In this document: positions 51,951-60,368 of the stretch, one piece after another
How positions within the stretch are numbered: the stretch's first letter is position 1
Layout of the letters: each line of letters opens with the position of its first letter
Source: UBA7446 sp024639165
GTDB taxonomy: Bacteria; Bacteroidota; Bacteroidia; Flavobacteriales; Flavobacteriaceae
DNA: 64,000 bases
Direction: 5' to 3'
NCBI GenBank assembly: GCA_024639165.1
Contig: JAHEIX010000019.1
Coordinates: 62,001 to 126,000, forward strand
The notes under the pieces: model-generated
Databases searched by the model: none
What the model saw: only the letters and a program-made list of their open reading frames with translations
What the model was told of the DNA's origin: nothing
Translations under genes and position numbers: made by a program

Positions 51951-53138
51951 TTAATCTAATATTTCAGTTACCTGACCTGCACCTACGGTACGACCTCCTT
52001 CACGAATCGCGAAACGAAGACCTACGCTCAATGCAATAGGTTGAATCAAATCAACTTCAATAGTCAAGTTATCTCCAGGCATTACCATTTCTACACCAGA
52101 TGGCAGTGCAATATTTCCGGTAACGTCTGTTGTACGTACGTAAAACTGTGGACGGTAGTTGTTGTGGAATGGTGTGTGACGACCACCCTCTTCTTTTTTC
52201 AAGATATACACCTCAGCTTTAAATTTGGCGTGTGGCGTAACTGAACCAGTCTTACAAATTACCATTCCGCGCTTGATGTCTGTTTTTTCAATACCACGAA
52301 GTAAGATACCTACGTTATCTCCAGCTTCTCCGCGATCAAGAATCTTACGGAACATCTCAACACCAGTAATCGTAGAGTCAAGTTTTTCAGCACCCATACC
52401 AATAATGTCAACGCTATCGCCTGTGTTTGCAACACCCGTTTCGATACGACCTGTAGCAACTGTACCACGGCCAGTAATGGAGAATACATCCTCGATAGGC
52501 ATCAAGAAATCTTTTTCAACATCACGCTTAGGAAGCTCAATCCATGCATCAACTTCTTCCATCAACTTCATCACAGAGTCAACCCATTTTTGCTCTCCGT
52601 TCAATGCACCAAGTGCAGAACCAAGAACAACAGGACCGTTGTCTCCATCATATTCGTAGAAAGATAGTAACTCACGTACTTCCATTTCAACAAGCTCTAA
52701 TAATTCTTCATCGTCCACCATATCGGCTTTGTTCAAGAAAGCAACAATACGAGGAATACCTACCTGACGTCCAAGAAGGATGTGCTCACGTGTTTGTGGC
52801 ATAGGGCCATCAGTTGCGGCAACTACTAAAATAGCGCCATCCATTTGTGCAGCACCTGTTACCATGTTTTTTACATAGTCGGCGTGACCTGGACAGTCTA
52901 CGTGTGCGTAGTGACGATTTGCTGTTTGATATTCTACGTGTGAAGTATTAATTGTAATACCTCTTTCTTTTTCTTCAGGAGCATTGTCAATTTGATCAAA
53001 GCTTCTTGCTTCTGACAAACCAGCATCAGCTAATACTTTAGTAATAGCAGCTGTTAACGTTGTTTTCCCGTGATCAACGTGTCCAATGGTACCAATATTA
53101 AGGTGTGGTTTGGACCGATCAAAAGTTTCTTTAGCCAT
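51951..53138 (-). CDS. tuf: elongation factor Tu
   Basis: 395 residues. EF-Tu carries aminoacyl-tRNA to the ribosome. G1 GHVDHGKTTLTAAI, switch I with RGITINTSHVEY, G3 DCPGHADYVKNM and G4 NKADM are intact, and the C-terminus ends GRTVGAGQVTEILD. I see one copy in the window. A TATATTTG -7 box at 53171..53178 gives it its own promoter. Downstream are tRNA-Trp, secE and nusG. Confidence 0.98.
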   Translation of the reverse strand: MAKETFDRSKPHLNIGTIGHVDHGKTTLTAAITKVLADAGLSEARSFDQIDNAPEEKERGITINTSHVEYQTANRHYAHVDCPGHADYVKNMVTGAAQMDGAILVVAATDGPMPQTREHILLGRQVGIPRIVAFLNKADMVDDEELLELVEMEVRELLSFYEYDGDNGPVVLGSALGALNGEQKWVDSVMKLMEEVDAWIELPKRDVEKDFLMPIEDVFSITGRGTVATGRIETGVANTGDSVDIIGMGAEKLDSTITGVEMFRKILDRGEAGDNVGILLRGIEKTDIKRGMVICKTGSVTPHAKFKAEVYILKKEEGGRHTPFHNNYRPQFYVRTTDVTGNIALPSGVEMVMPGDNLTIEVDLIQPIALSVGLRFAIREGGRTVGAGQVTEILD

Positions 53139-53170
53139 AATAATGTACGTTTATTCTTTTAAAATGAGCG

Positions 53171-53178
53171 CAAATATA
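53171..53178 (-). promoter_or_regulatory. -7 element before tuf
   Basis: TATATTTG on the minus strand, 32 bases before the tuf ATG. The nearest TTTG is only 14 bases upstream, closer than usual. A separate tuf promoter is needed because a T9SS gene and an opposite-strand ORF cut tuf off from the upstream tRNA cluster. Confidence 0.55.
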
Positions 53179-53260
53179 ATCTTTTCCTTTTTCAAATACA
53201 TGCTTATGTAAAAAAAATATTGAGATTTTTAATATATTGGATGTTCCTAAATAAAAACAC

Positions 53261-53467
53261 ATGACCGCAAAAACCTCAAACCTACTCAATATATTGGCCG
53301 CTTTTAGCATGATCGCAGCTGGAATTATTGCTATTTATGATGAAGACATGCTATTTACAGCCATTGGCATTTACTTTATTTGTAAAGGATTTTTCGTAAC
53401 CTCACTCATGCAGCATATTCAAAAAGGCATCAAAAGCAACTGCTGTTCAACTATTACGAAATCTTAA
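53261..53467 (+). CDS. small two-TM protein of unknown function
   Basis: 68 residues. Two hydrophobic segments (about 10-26, AAFSMIAAGIIAIYDE, and 32-48, FTAIGIYFICKGFFVT) and a Cys pair in SNCCSTITKS near the end. No family recognised. It is the only plus-strand gene inside the tRNA-tuf region and is convergent with the T9SS gene (13 bases apart). The coding potential is plausible but not strong. Confidence 0.5.
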   Translation: MTAKTSNLLNILAAFSMIAAGIIAIYDEDMLFTAIGIYFICKGFFVTSLMQHIQKGIKSNCCSTITKS

Positions 53468-53480
53468 GTCTCAGTAAAGC

Positions 53481-54176
53481 CTAATTTTTTACAAATGGTA
53501 GAGCTGTATTGGATACCTGTATCATATACATGCCTGTTTGTAACCCATTAACATCAATTTCTTGGTTTTCTGAAACAATACCTGATTGAGTCTTGACGCC
53601 CAAAATAGAATAAATGCGATAAGGTTCAGCAGCCTTTAATCCACTGATACGTAAAAAAGATGTGCTTGGATTGGGATAAAGGCTAAGCTTAGGCATTTCA
53701 TAATCTAGTATACTTAGGTTAGGATCAGTAGAGCGCTCATAGCTAAAACCGCCCCCTGACCTTCCAGAAGTCCATGAAGTGATTTTAATGTCAATGTAAA
53801 TATTGTCAGTAATAAGATGCAAGACATAATTTTTGCCAACCATTTGTAAAACATTCCTTTTACCATTGCTCCCTAAAGGGGCAGCAGTCTTAAAATCCGT
53901 AAACGTTAACGTATTGTTTGCAGTGGTTCCTTCCGCCCATTGTGTATCCAAAGGACTATTGTATCCATTGGAGGGTGCAGCAGTCTGTGATTGGGCGTTA
54001 AACAATACGTTGTCAGTTCCTCTGGTTAACCACACATTTGAAGTTATTTGGTCTTGATTTGCTGCTAGGGTTGGGTCAGCATTGTCAGTTTTTGTAAAAG
54101 TCATGGTTGGACCATTCCAAGTTGTTTGCGCAACAACTAGGTTTGAAACCAGCAGGATAAAAAGCCAATTTTTCAT
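53481..54176 (-). CDS. T9SS type A sorting domain protein
   Basis: 231 residues. An N-terminal Sec signal (MKNWLFILLVSNLVVAQ) and a C-terminal type A sorting domain (about 158-231): LSLYPNPSTSFLRISG, YRIYSILGVKTQSG, and NGLQTGMYMIQV. The domain directs transport across the outer membrane by the type IX secretion system, after which it is cleaved and the cargo is attached or released. The cargo part (about 18-157) is a beta-rich sequence ending WTSGRSGGGFSYERST; its function is unknown. The location between the tRNA cluster and tuf is unusual. Confidence 0.88.
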   Translation of the reverse strand: MKNWLFILLVSNLVVAQTTWNGPTMTFTKTDNADPTLAANQDQITSNVWLTRGTDNVLFNAQSQTAAPSNGYNSPLDTQWAEGTTANNTLTFTDFKTAAPLGSNGKRNVLQMVGKNYVLHLITDNIYIDIKITSWTSGRSGGGFSYERSTDPNLSILDYEMPKLSLYPNPSTSFLRISGLKAAEPYRIYSILGVKTQSGIVSENQEIDVNGLQTGMYMIQVSNTALPFVKN

Positions 54177-54339
54177 TTTCTTTTTTTTATAAAGTTAGCA
54201 AAAGAAATGACTAATAGGAAAAACAGTGTTTTGGCATGTTTACCAATTAAAGCAGATATGCCCTTAAAAGAGCATTTATTAATGCAACGTAAAGGTGGAG
54301 TTAATAGATAGCGAAGTATTCGAGCTTTCGAATTGTATC

Positions 54340-54354
54340 AAAAAAAAAAAAAAA
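54340..54354. repeat. A15 homopolymer after the tRNA cluster
   Basis: Fifteen A in a row on the plus strand, so T15 on the minus strand immediately after tRNA-Thr(GGT). It can act as the release tract of the tRNA transcript; a small ATTCGA/TCGAAT hairpin lies further on. The remaining gap up to 54180 shows no gene. Confidence 0.6.
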
Positions 54355-54355
54355 G

Positions 54356-54427
54356 AGCCAATGAGCAGATTTGAACTGCCGACCTCTTCCTTACCAAGGA
54401 AACGCTCTACCCCTGAGCTACATCGGC
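54356..54427 (-). tRNA. tRNA-Thr (GGT)
   Basis: 72 nt. Acceptor GCCGATG/CATTGGC (one G-T pair), D-arm TAGCTCAGGGGTAGAGC, anticodon loop TTGGTAA with anticodon GGT, T-loop GTTCAAATC. It is the last tRNA of the four-gene cluster. Confidence 0.94.
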
Positions 54428-54443
54428 GTTAATGAAAAAAAAG

Positions 54444-54516
54444 AGCGGGAGACCGGGTTCGAACCGGCGACATTCAGCTTGGAAGGCTGACGCTCTACCA
54501 ACTGAGCTACTCCCGC
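54444..54516 (-). tRNA. tRNA-Gly (TCC)
   Basis: 73 nt. Acceptor GCGGGAG/CTCCCGC, D-arm TAGCTCAGTTGGTAGAGC, anticodon loop CTTCCAA with TCC, T-arm CCGGTTCGAACCCGG. Third in the cluster on the minus strand. Confidence 0.96.
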
Positions 54517-54532
54517 ATTTTAATTTTCAGTG

Positions 54533-54615
54533 TGGGGAGAGCAGGATTCGAACCTGCGAAGTTAAAAAACAACAGATTTACAGTCTGTCCTCGTTGGCCG
54601 CTTGAGTATCTCCCC
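54533..54615 (-). tRNA. tRNA-Tyr (GTA)
   Basis: 83 nt with a long variable arm, as expected for bacterial tRNA-Tyr. Acceptor GGGGAGA/TCTCCCC, anticodon arm GACTGTAAATC with GTA, T-arm GCAGGTTCGAATCCTGC. Second in the cluster. Confidence 0.95.
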
Positions 54616-54658
54616 TATGACAAAGATCGTTCACCGTTAACTGGTGAAAAAGTTAAAG

Positions 54659-54732
54659 AGCCGATGGAGGGACTCGAACCCACGACCTGCTGATTACAAA
54701 TCAGCTGCTCTAGCCAGCTGAGCTACATCGGC
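54659..54732 (-). tRNA. tRNA-Thr (TGT)
   Basis: 74 nt. Acceptor GCCGATG/CATCGGC, D-arm TAGCTCAGCTGGCTAGAGC, anticodon loop TTTGTAA with TGT, T-arm GTGGGTTCGAGTCCCTC. First of the Thr-Tyr-Gly-Thr series, the same order as thrU-tyrU-glyT-thrT before tufB in E. coli. Confidence 0.96.
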
Positions 54733-54795
54733 CTCTACTCTTATTTTTAAGAGCGGTTGCAAATGTAACAATTAATTTAGTTGGCTTCAAAAAAA

Positions 54796-55110
54796 TTAAA
54801 CGCCATTTTGATAAGAACGTAATTGCTTTTCTTTATAACGAATAAGCAGGCGCTCAACAGCCTTAGAAGCCGCATCAATAGCCTCTTCGAAAGTATTGCT
54901 TTCCTTCTTAACCATCAAGGTATCTCCAGGGATTTTAACTTTTATCTCAACTTGCTTACCTCGTGAATGAGCAGACTTCTCTAGCTTCATATACAAGTCA
55001 GTGGATAAAATTTTTCCGTAATAGTGCTCATATTTATCGATACGCTTGGATATAAAACGCTTGAGTTTTGACTTAATTGAAAAATTGACAGCTTGAATTG
55101 TTAGTTGCAT
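54796..55110 (-). CDS. hpf: ribosome hibernation promoting factor (short HPF/RaiA)
   Basis: 104 residues, the short form that lacks the dimerising C-terminal domain. The fold is beta-alpha-beta-beta-beta-alpha: MQLTIQAVNFSIKSKLKRFI, DKYEHYYGKILSTDLYMKLE, VEIKVKIPGDTLMVKKES, then FEEAIDAASKAVERLLIRYKEK. Such proteins bind the decoding centre of the small subunit in resting cells and block tRNA and mRNA sites. It lies between xerC and the tRNA cluster, next to rpsU, a common Flavobacteriia order. Confidence 0.9.
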   Translation of the reverse strand: MQLTIQAVNFSIKSKLKRFISKRIDKYEHYYGKILSTDLYMKLEKSAHSRGKQVEIKVKIPGDTLMVKKESNTFEEAIDAASKAVERLLIRYKEKQLRSYQNGV

Positions 55111-55155
55111 ATAAAAGATTTTAAAATGGTAAAAAAAGGTGAGCTTGGGCGATGC

Positions 55156-56046
55156 TTACTTTTTTGCTCTTGGATGTGCCGCGCGGTAAGCGTCTTGCAC
55201 TTTGGGGAGCTGAACTTTCGTATATTCTTGAGTAGCAGCCAAGCTTTCATGGCCAAGTATTTCCTTAACCACGTTAATGTCTGCACCTGCATCTAGCATA
55301 TGGGTTGCAAAACTGTGTCGCAACACATGTGGAGAGGTACTTATCTTATTAGATACTCCCCTAAAGTACGTTTTTATTAGCCGATATACAAATGCTGGAT
55401 ACGTTTTATTGCCCTTATTGGTGACCAATAAGAAAGAATGTACAGACGTTCCCGGATAGGCCTTGCGCTGCTCTACATAGCGTTTTAATGCGGTAGCTAG
55501 CGCAGGTATAAGCGGAACAAGGCGCTCTTTATTGCGTTTACCTAAAACACGAATTTGACCCCGTGCCCAATCAATATCGGAAGTTTTCAATCCAATGAGC
55601 TCGGCTTGACGAATGCCCGTACCATACAAAAGCTCAATGGCTGTAGCGTCACGTAAGCCTGCGAAATCTGATCGGTCAATTTGCTCAAGTACCGTATTGA
55701 GCTCTGCCACGCTAAAAGGAGTAATAAATGCCTTCTTTGCCTTAACAGCCTTGTGTTGGGCAAAAGGATGCACCTCAATGATGCCTACTTTCTGGAAATA
55801 CGCATACAGTGATTTAAGTGCAGAGCACTTGCGGTTGATGCTTCGCATGGTCAAACCACGCTTAGACAACACGATAATATAATCACGTAGCATGGTGTAA
55901 TGCACTTTCTCAAGATTGTGCAAACCATAAGTATCAGAACAGTGCAGAGCAAAACCGTCTATGTCTTTGCTGTAGGCACGTACCGTATGTGCGGAATAAT
56001 TTTTCTCAGAATTTAAATAGCGGAGAAAAGCAGCGACGTTGTCCAT
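55156..56046 (-). CDS. xerC: tyrosine recombinase XerC/XerD type
   Basis: 296 residues. The N-terminal SAM-like domain (1-90, FLRYLNSEKNYSAHTVRAYS) is followed by the catalytic domain. The catalytic set is intact: Arg in YGTGIRQAELIGL, Lys in VLGKRNKERLVPL, His-x-x-Arg in SPHVLRHSFATHML, His in ILGHESLAATQEYTKV and the nucleophile Tyr in the same block. Xer proteins resolve chromosome dimers at dif. Its place between rpsU and hpf is a housekeeping position, so it is not the integrase of the cassette island; it lacks the extra IntI insertion as far as I can see. Confidence 0.92.
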   Translation of the reverse strand: MDNVAAFLRYLNSEKNYSAHTVRAYSKDIDGFALHCSDTYGLHNLEKVHYTMLRDYIIVLSKRGLTMRSINRKCSALKSLYAYFQKVGIIEVHPFAQHKAVKAKKAFITPFSVAELNTVLEQIDRSDFAGLRDATAIELLYGTGIRQAELIGLKTSDIDWARGQIRVLGKRNKERLVPLIPALATALKRYVEQRKAYPGTSVHSFLLVTNKGNKTYPAFVYRLIKTYFRGVSNKISTSPHVLRHSFATHMLDAGADINVVKEILGHESLAATQEYTKVQLPKVQDAYRAAHPRAKK

Positions 56047-56068
56047 AAGGACAAGTTACAAAAAGATA

Positions 56069-56263
56069 TTAAACGTCTTCTTGGTCGCGTAGGTGCTGGA
56101 TGTATGCAGCTTTTTGAATTTCAGCGCGACGCGAAACTGAAGGCTTCGAGAATGTCTGGCGCTGACGGAGCTGACGCATGGTTCCTGTTTTATCAAACTT
56201 ACGTTTGAAGCGCTTTAGTGCGCGATCGATATTTTCACCGTCTTTAATTGGAATTATTAGCAT
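56069..56263 (-). CDS. rpsU: 30S ribosomal protein S21
   Basis: 64 residues. MLIIPIKDGENIDRALKRFK, then KFDKTGTMRQLRQRQTFSKP and VSRRAEIQKAAYIQ match Bacteroidota S21, basic and helical. It helps bind mRNA near the anti-Shine-Dalgarno end of 16S rRNA and is known to matter for start selection in Flavobacteriia. It precedes xerC by 22 bases. Confidence 0.95.
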   Translation of the reverse strand: MLIIPIKDGENIDRALKRFKRKFDKTGTMRQLRQRQTFSKPSVSRRAEIQKAAYIQHLRDQEDV

Positions 56264-56328
56264 GAATCTACCCTCCTTTCTTTAGAATTAGGTGGCAAAT
56301 ATAGTAGTATTTATAAGAACCTACTACC

Positions 56329-57492
56329 CTATTTTAAAATTTGTTTTGCAATAACCACTTTTTGGATTTCAGAAGTGCCCTCACCAATGGTACAAAGTTT
56401 GGAATCACGAAGGTATTTTTCAACAGGATAATCTTTAGAATACCCATAACCACCAAAAACCTGCACAGCTTCATTTGCAACCCTTACACAAGTTTCAGAA
56501 GCAAAAAGCTTACACATGGCGCTTATTTTCGTCATGCGCCTGCCCATATTCTTTTCATAACAAGCTTTGTGCATCAGCAATTCAGAAGCTTCAATATCTG
56601 TGGCCATCTGGGACAACTTAAATGAAATGCCTTGAAATGCGTTGATGGGTTTTCCAAACTGCACGCGTTCGGATGAGTATTTTAACGAAGCCTCATAAGC
56701 ACCTCTTGCAATTCCCAAGGACAATGCGGCTATGGAAATTCTTCCGCCGTCTAATATTTTCATGGATTGAATGAATCCATCGCCGATAGGGCCCAAACGG
56801 TTAGCGTCTGGAATACGACATTGATCAAAAACAAGCTCTGCTGTCTCTGATGCGCGCATTCCAAGTTTATTTTCTTTTTTACCCGCATAAAAGCCTGGAG
56901 TACCACGCTCAACAACAAAGGCAGTCATCCCGCGACTATCGCCTTTTTCGCCTGTACGCACCACTATAACAGCTATGTCTCCGCTGCTACCATGGGTAAT
57001 AAAATTTTTAGTGCCATTGATAATCCAGTCGTCTCCATCCTGAACAGCAGTAGCATTCATACCGCCAGCATCAGAACCTGTATTGTGTTCGGTCAAGCCC
57101 CATGCACCTATCCACTCGCCGGTAGCAAGCTTGGGCAACCAACGTTGTTTTTGGGACTCATCCCCAAAAGTCAAAATATGATTTGTACACAAAGAGTTGT
57201 GTGCTGCAATGGAAAGTCCAATAGAAGGATCAACCTTTGAAATTTCTTCAATAATAGCTGTGTACTCAAAATATCCGAGGCCAGCACCGCCATAGGTTTC
57301 AGGCACAAGTATGCCCATAAAGCCCATGTCGCCAGCTTGATGCAAAAGTTCTTTCGGGAAAAATTGACGTTCGTCCCAGTCCATTACGTACGGGGCAATG
57401 TACTGTCGTGCAAAATCACGAGCAGCGGCTGAAATCAGCTTGTGTGTTTCGCCCAATTCAAAGGATGGACCTGTTTGTAGTTCAGTATTCAT
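56329..57492 (-). CDS. acyl-CoA dehydrogenase
   Basis: 387 residues, normal. It oxidises acyl-CoA thioesters at C2-C3 with FAD and passes electrons to ETF. The N-terminal helical domain (1-120) precedes the beta domain with WGLTEHNTGSDAGGMNATA and WIINGTKNFITHG, then the C-terminal helices with ERVQFGKPINAFQGISFKL and YGYSKDYPVEKYLRDSKLCT. The catalytic Glu is in TIGEGTSEIQKVVIA. The wording is closest to short/branched-chain or isovaleryl/glutaryl-like enzymes, but chain length cannot be fixed. It follows the HHH gene by 2 bases. Confidence 0.93.
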   Translation of the reverse strand: MNTELQTGPSFELGETHKLISAAARDFARQYIAPYVMDWDERQFFPKELLHQAGDMGFMGILVPETYGGAGLGYFEYTAIIEEISKVDPSIGLSIAAHNSLCTNHILTFGDESQKQRWLPKLATGEWIGAWGLTEHNTGSDAGGMNATAVQDGDDWIINGTKNFITHGSSGDIAVIVVRTGEKGDSRGMTAFVVERGTPGFYAGKKENKLGMRASETAELVFDQCRIPDANRLGPIGDGFIQSMKILDGGRISIAALSLGIARGAYEASLKYSSERVQFGKPINAFQGISFKLSQMATDIEASELLMHKACYEKNMGRRMTKISAMCKLFASETCVRVANEAVQVFGGYGYSKDYPVEKYLRDSKLCTIGEGTSEIQKVVIAKQILK

Positions 57493-57494
57493 AG

Positions 57495-58340
57495 CTAGTT
57501 AAACGACAAATATAAAGATAATCTTGCTTTTTTAACGGAGTCTATTTGTGTAATAACAGCCAAGTCGTGCCAAGAGGTTAGGGAATCTTGTTGTGTTCTC
57601 AAAGCCACAATGCTGCTAGCTAAAGAAGTACTGATATATGGCGATTGTGAAAGCTTTGCGATAGTTAGGTCGTTGATGTTTTGTTTGATGACATTGGGTA
57701 CAGAATCCATTTTAAAATGCATCCACAACTGATCTCGTACTTCAGGTTTTAAACCCCAAACATCGTCTAATTGATCCTTAATCAAAAATCCTCCCAGCTG
57801 TTTGCGTAAGGAAATTATACGCTGACCCAATACAGGGCCAATACCATAAACTTCTTGCAAAGCTTCAACTGTAGCGCTGTTAATTTCGGCTTTAACCCTA
57901 ACTGCAACAGGTTTTTTAGCTTTCGTAATTTTTGGTAATTTTAAATACGGACGTATGCGATTCATTTCAACATCAGAAAATTCTGCTACTTGTTTTAGGT
58001 CATTTTCTGAATACAGATAAGAGCCAGTGGCACGAAAGGCACGAATGCGTTCAACAGCCGACATAGAAATGCCTAGTTGATAAGCTTTAAAATCGGAAAT
58101 ATAATTGGGGTTAAATGGATAAATAGTGTCCCGTAGCTTGTCGGAAGTTATTTGTAAATCCATTAGGGAATCTATTAGATGCTGGACTTCTTTGTTTTCA
58201 AGCAAGCCTTTGGTATTCCTAGGACTTGGCTTATCAATTATAAAAATAAGTACGTGAACAACAAGGAATAAAAAGAAAGTCCACAACACACCCCTGCGCT
58301 GTGCTTTATTTAATTTGTAAAAAGGACTTGGGGGTTTCAC
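57495..58340 (-). CDS. helix-hairpin-helix (ComEA-like) membrane-anchored protein
   Basis: 281 residues starting at GTG (58340), since no ATG precedes the conserved part. One N-terminal membrane segment (about 17-36, GVLWTFFLFLVVHVLIFII) is followed by three repeats of an HhH-type unit, the clearest being INSATVEALQEVYGIGPVLG, then QRIISLRKQLGGF. Bacteroidota proteins of this layout are annotated as helix-hairpin-helix or ComEA-like DNA-binding proteins; a role in DNA uptake is possible but unproven. It starts 8 bases after the AGCS symporter stop and is followed by the acyl-CoA dehydrogenase gene. Confidence 0.85.
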   Translation of the reverse strand: MKPPSPFYKLNKAQRRGVLWTFFLFLVVHVLIFIIDKPSPRNTKGLLENKEVQHLIDSLMDLQITSDKLRDTIYPFNPNYISDFKAYQLGISMSAVERIRAFRATGSYLYSENDLKQVAEFSDVEMNRIRPYLKLPKITKAKKPVAVRVKAEINSATVEALQEVYGIGPVLGQRIISLRKQLGGFLIKDQLDDVWGLKPEVRDQLWMHFKMDSVPNVIKQNINDLTIAKLSQSPYISTSLASSIVALRTQQDSLTSWHDLAVITQIDSVKKARLSLYLSFN

Positions 58341-58348
58341 ATATTAGA

Positions 58349-60022
58349 TCATGATTTGGTCAGTATGGCAGTAAGGTATCTGTTTAGTTCTTTTTTCACC
58401 ACTGGGAACAGGAAGTAAAGCCCAATCATATTGGGGAATACCATAGCAAATATCATGGCATCGGAGAAGGCCCAAATAGAGTCCATACTAGCTGCAGATC
58501 CAATTATGATAAAAATCAAAAACAACAGTTTATAGGTCATGTCTGCACGCCTACCTCTGCCAAACAAAAACTTCCAAGACTGAATTCCATAATACGACCA
58601 TGAAATCATGGTTGATATAGCAAATAAGAAAACTGCTATAGTTAAGAATAAATCCGAATATGGAATGTATTGCTCAAATGCTTTGGAAGTAATTCCAGCA
58701 CCCTCGTAAAGGCTGCCATCAATCAAAACCTTTCCGCTAACATCTTGATAATTAACCCCGTCAATTACAAGGCTATAACTACCATCGGTTTGTTCAATAG
58801 CATTATCGTATTTCGATAAATCCCCGTAAGCAAACTTATTCTGACTGTTAAATGTGATAATGACTAAAGCTGTCATCGTACAAATTACCACGGTATCAAT
58901 AAATGGCTCCAACAAGGCGACCAAGCCTTCAGAAGCTGGGTACTTGGTTTTTACAGCAGAATGGGCAATTGAGGCTGAACCTGCTCCTGCTTCGTTTGAG
59001 AAAGCAGCCCGTTTAAAACCTACCATTAAAACACCAATGACTCCACCGACACCAATCGCCTTTGGGTTGAATGCTTCAGAAACAATAAGCGAAATAGCAT
59101 CATCCAAAAAACTAAAATTAACCGACAAAATATAAACACATGCTAGTACGTATAACACTGCCATAAAAGGAACAACACGCTCGGTAACAGATGCGATACG
59201 TTTAATTCCACCAATGATTATAAGCCCAACAAGGATTGCCATCAGCACACCAATAACAGCCCCTGCACTGGTGCTTTCTAGCCCCATAAGCTGCTTTAAA
59301 ACTACTGTCGCTTGGTTCGATTGGGCAGCATTACCTCCACCAAAAGAACCTCCAATACAACATACTGCAAAAATGACTGCTGTAATCTTTCCCAGCTTAG
59401 CAAAACCTTTTTCACTCAACCCTTTTTTCAAGTAATACATAGGACCTCCATAGATCGTTCCGTCAGGTCCTACATCACGATATTTTACTCCAAGTGTACA
59501 TTCCACAAACTTGGTAGACATTCCAATAAGTCCGCAAACAATCATCCAAAAGGTAGCACCCGGTCCGCCTAGTGCAATGGCTAGGGCAACCCCAGCGATA
59601 TTTCCATTTCCTACAGTACCAGAAACAGCCGTTGCCAATGCTTGAAAATGGCTTACTTCACCATCTTCACTTTCATCTTTTATGGTGTCAACAACTATAT
59701 CACCGTCAGCTATATTTACAGCTGCTTTTTTTGAAGCGGAATGATGATCAATATCGTCATACTTCCCGCGCACAACATTTATAGCCAATGGAAATCTGCG
59801 AACATTGATAAATCCAAAGTAAATAGTAAAAAACAGTGCGCTTCCAACCAGTAAATAAATTACAAACGGATTGCCCCCAACTTGAAAAAAAACAACCTCA
59901 GAGAAAAAGTCAGAAACAGGTTTAAATGCTTCATTAATGCGCTCGTCTAGTCCCTTTTCGGTGGTTTGAGCGTTAAGCGGCAGACACAAAAGGGCCATTA
60001 TTAAGGAGATAAAGTATTTCAT
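58349..60022 (-). CDS. alanine/glycine:cation symporter (AGCS family)
   Basis: 557 residues from the ATG at 60022. It starts with a signal-like segment (MKYFISLIMALLCLPLNAQ), then 10-11 membrane segments. AGCS signatures are ALATAVSGTVGNGNIAGVAL and FWMIVCGLIGMSTKFVECTL near the front, RAAFSNEAGAGSASIAHSAV in the middle. A loop of about 55 residues (about 380-435, FNSQNKFAYGDLSKYDNAIE) is larger than in enterobacterial homologues. It imports alanine or glycine with Na+ or H+. The stop is followed closely by the GTG of the HHH gene. Confidence 0.92.
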   Translation of the reverse strand: MKYFISLIMALLCLPLNAQTTEKGLDERINEAFKPVSDFFSEVVFFQVGGNPFVIYLLVGSALFFTIYFGFINVRRFPLAINVVRGKYDDIDHHSASKKAAVNIADGDIVVDTIKDESEDGEVSHFQALATAVSGTVGNGNIAGVALAIALGGPGATFWMIVCGLIGMSTKFVECTLGVKYRDVGPDGTIYGGPMYYLKKGLSEKGFAKLGKITAVIFAVCCIGGSFGGGNAAQSNQATVVLKQLMGLESTSAGAVIGVLMAILVGLIIIGGIKRIASVTERVVPFMAVLYVLACVYILSVNFSFLDDAISLIVSEAFNPKAIGVGGVIGVLMVGFKRAAFSNEAGAGSASIAHSAVKTKYPASEGLVALLEPFIDTVVICTMTALVIITFNSQNKFAYGDLSKYDNAIEQTDGSYSLVIDGVNYQDVSGKVLIDGSLYEGAGITSKAFEQYIPYSDLFLTIAVFLFAISTMISWSYYGIQSWKFLFGRGRRADMTYKLLFLIFIIIGSAASMDSIWAFSDAMIFAMVFPNMIGLYFLFPVVKKELNRYLTAILTKS

Positions 60023-60035
60023 AAATTGGTTTGGA

Positions 60036-60263
60036 TTATAGATCAAAAACTGATGAGCGTTTAGCAAATAAAAAATCTTTCATTCTTAGCCAGAAGGCAA
60101 AAACCAAATATAACGCAAAGCCAGCGCCCAATGAAAAAAAACTCAGATATATAAAAAAAATGCGGACGTGTTTTGCTTTCATACCCAGGCGTTCTGCCAT
60201 TCGGGAGCATACTTCAAAGCCACGTTTTTCTAAAAAGTAGCGTAATTCGTGCATAGAGCTCAT
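60036..60263 (-). CDS. small PspC-domain membrane protein
   Basis: 75 residues. The PspC-like core is present: GFEVCSRMAERLGMKAKHVR, then FFIYLSFFSLGAGFALYLVFAF, a single long membrane stretch, and a conserved tail KRSSVFDL. The first 12 residues (HELRYFLEKRGFEVC) are typical of Flavobacteriaceae homologues. PspC proteins sense membrane stress in Enterobacteria, but this short form is uncharacterised. An ATG three codons in (60254) is an alternative start. It precedes the AGCS gene by 13 bases. Confidence 0.8.
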   Translation of the reverse strand: MSSMHELRYFLEKRGFEVCSRMAERLGMKAKHVRIFFIYLSFFSLGAGFALYLVFAFWLRMKDFLFAKRSSVFDL

Positions 60264-60368
60264 GTTACAAAAGTAATCAAAGATTTAAAAGTTCGTGTCC
60301 AAAGCTACATGACAAGCATCTGCGTGGATTACAATAATTGGTTTTCAACTGAATACAGGCCTGGCTTT

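Noticed and set aside
55156..56046. XerC considered as the integrase of the cassette island
   Set aside because: It is in a conserved housekeeping position between rpsU and hpf, 45 kb away, and shows the plain Xer layout without the additional IntI segment.
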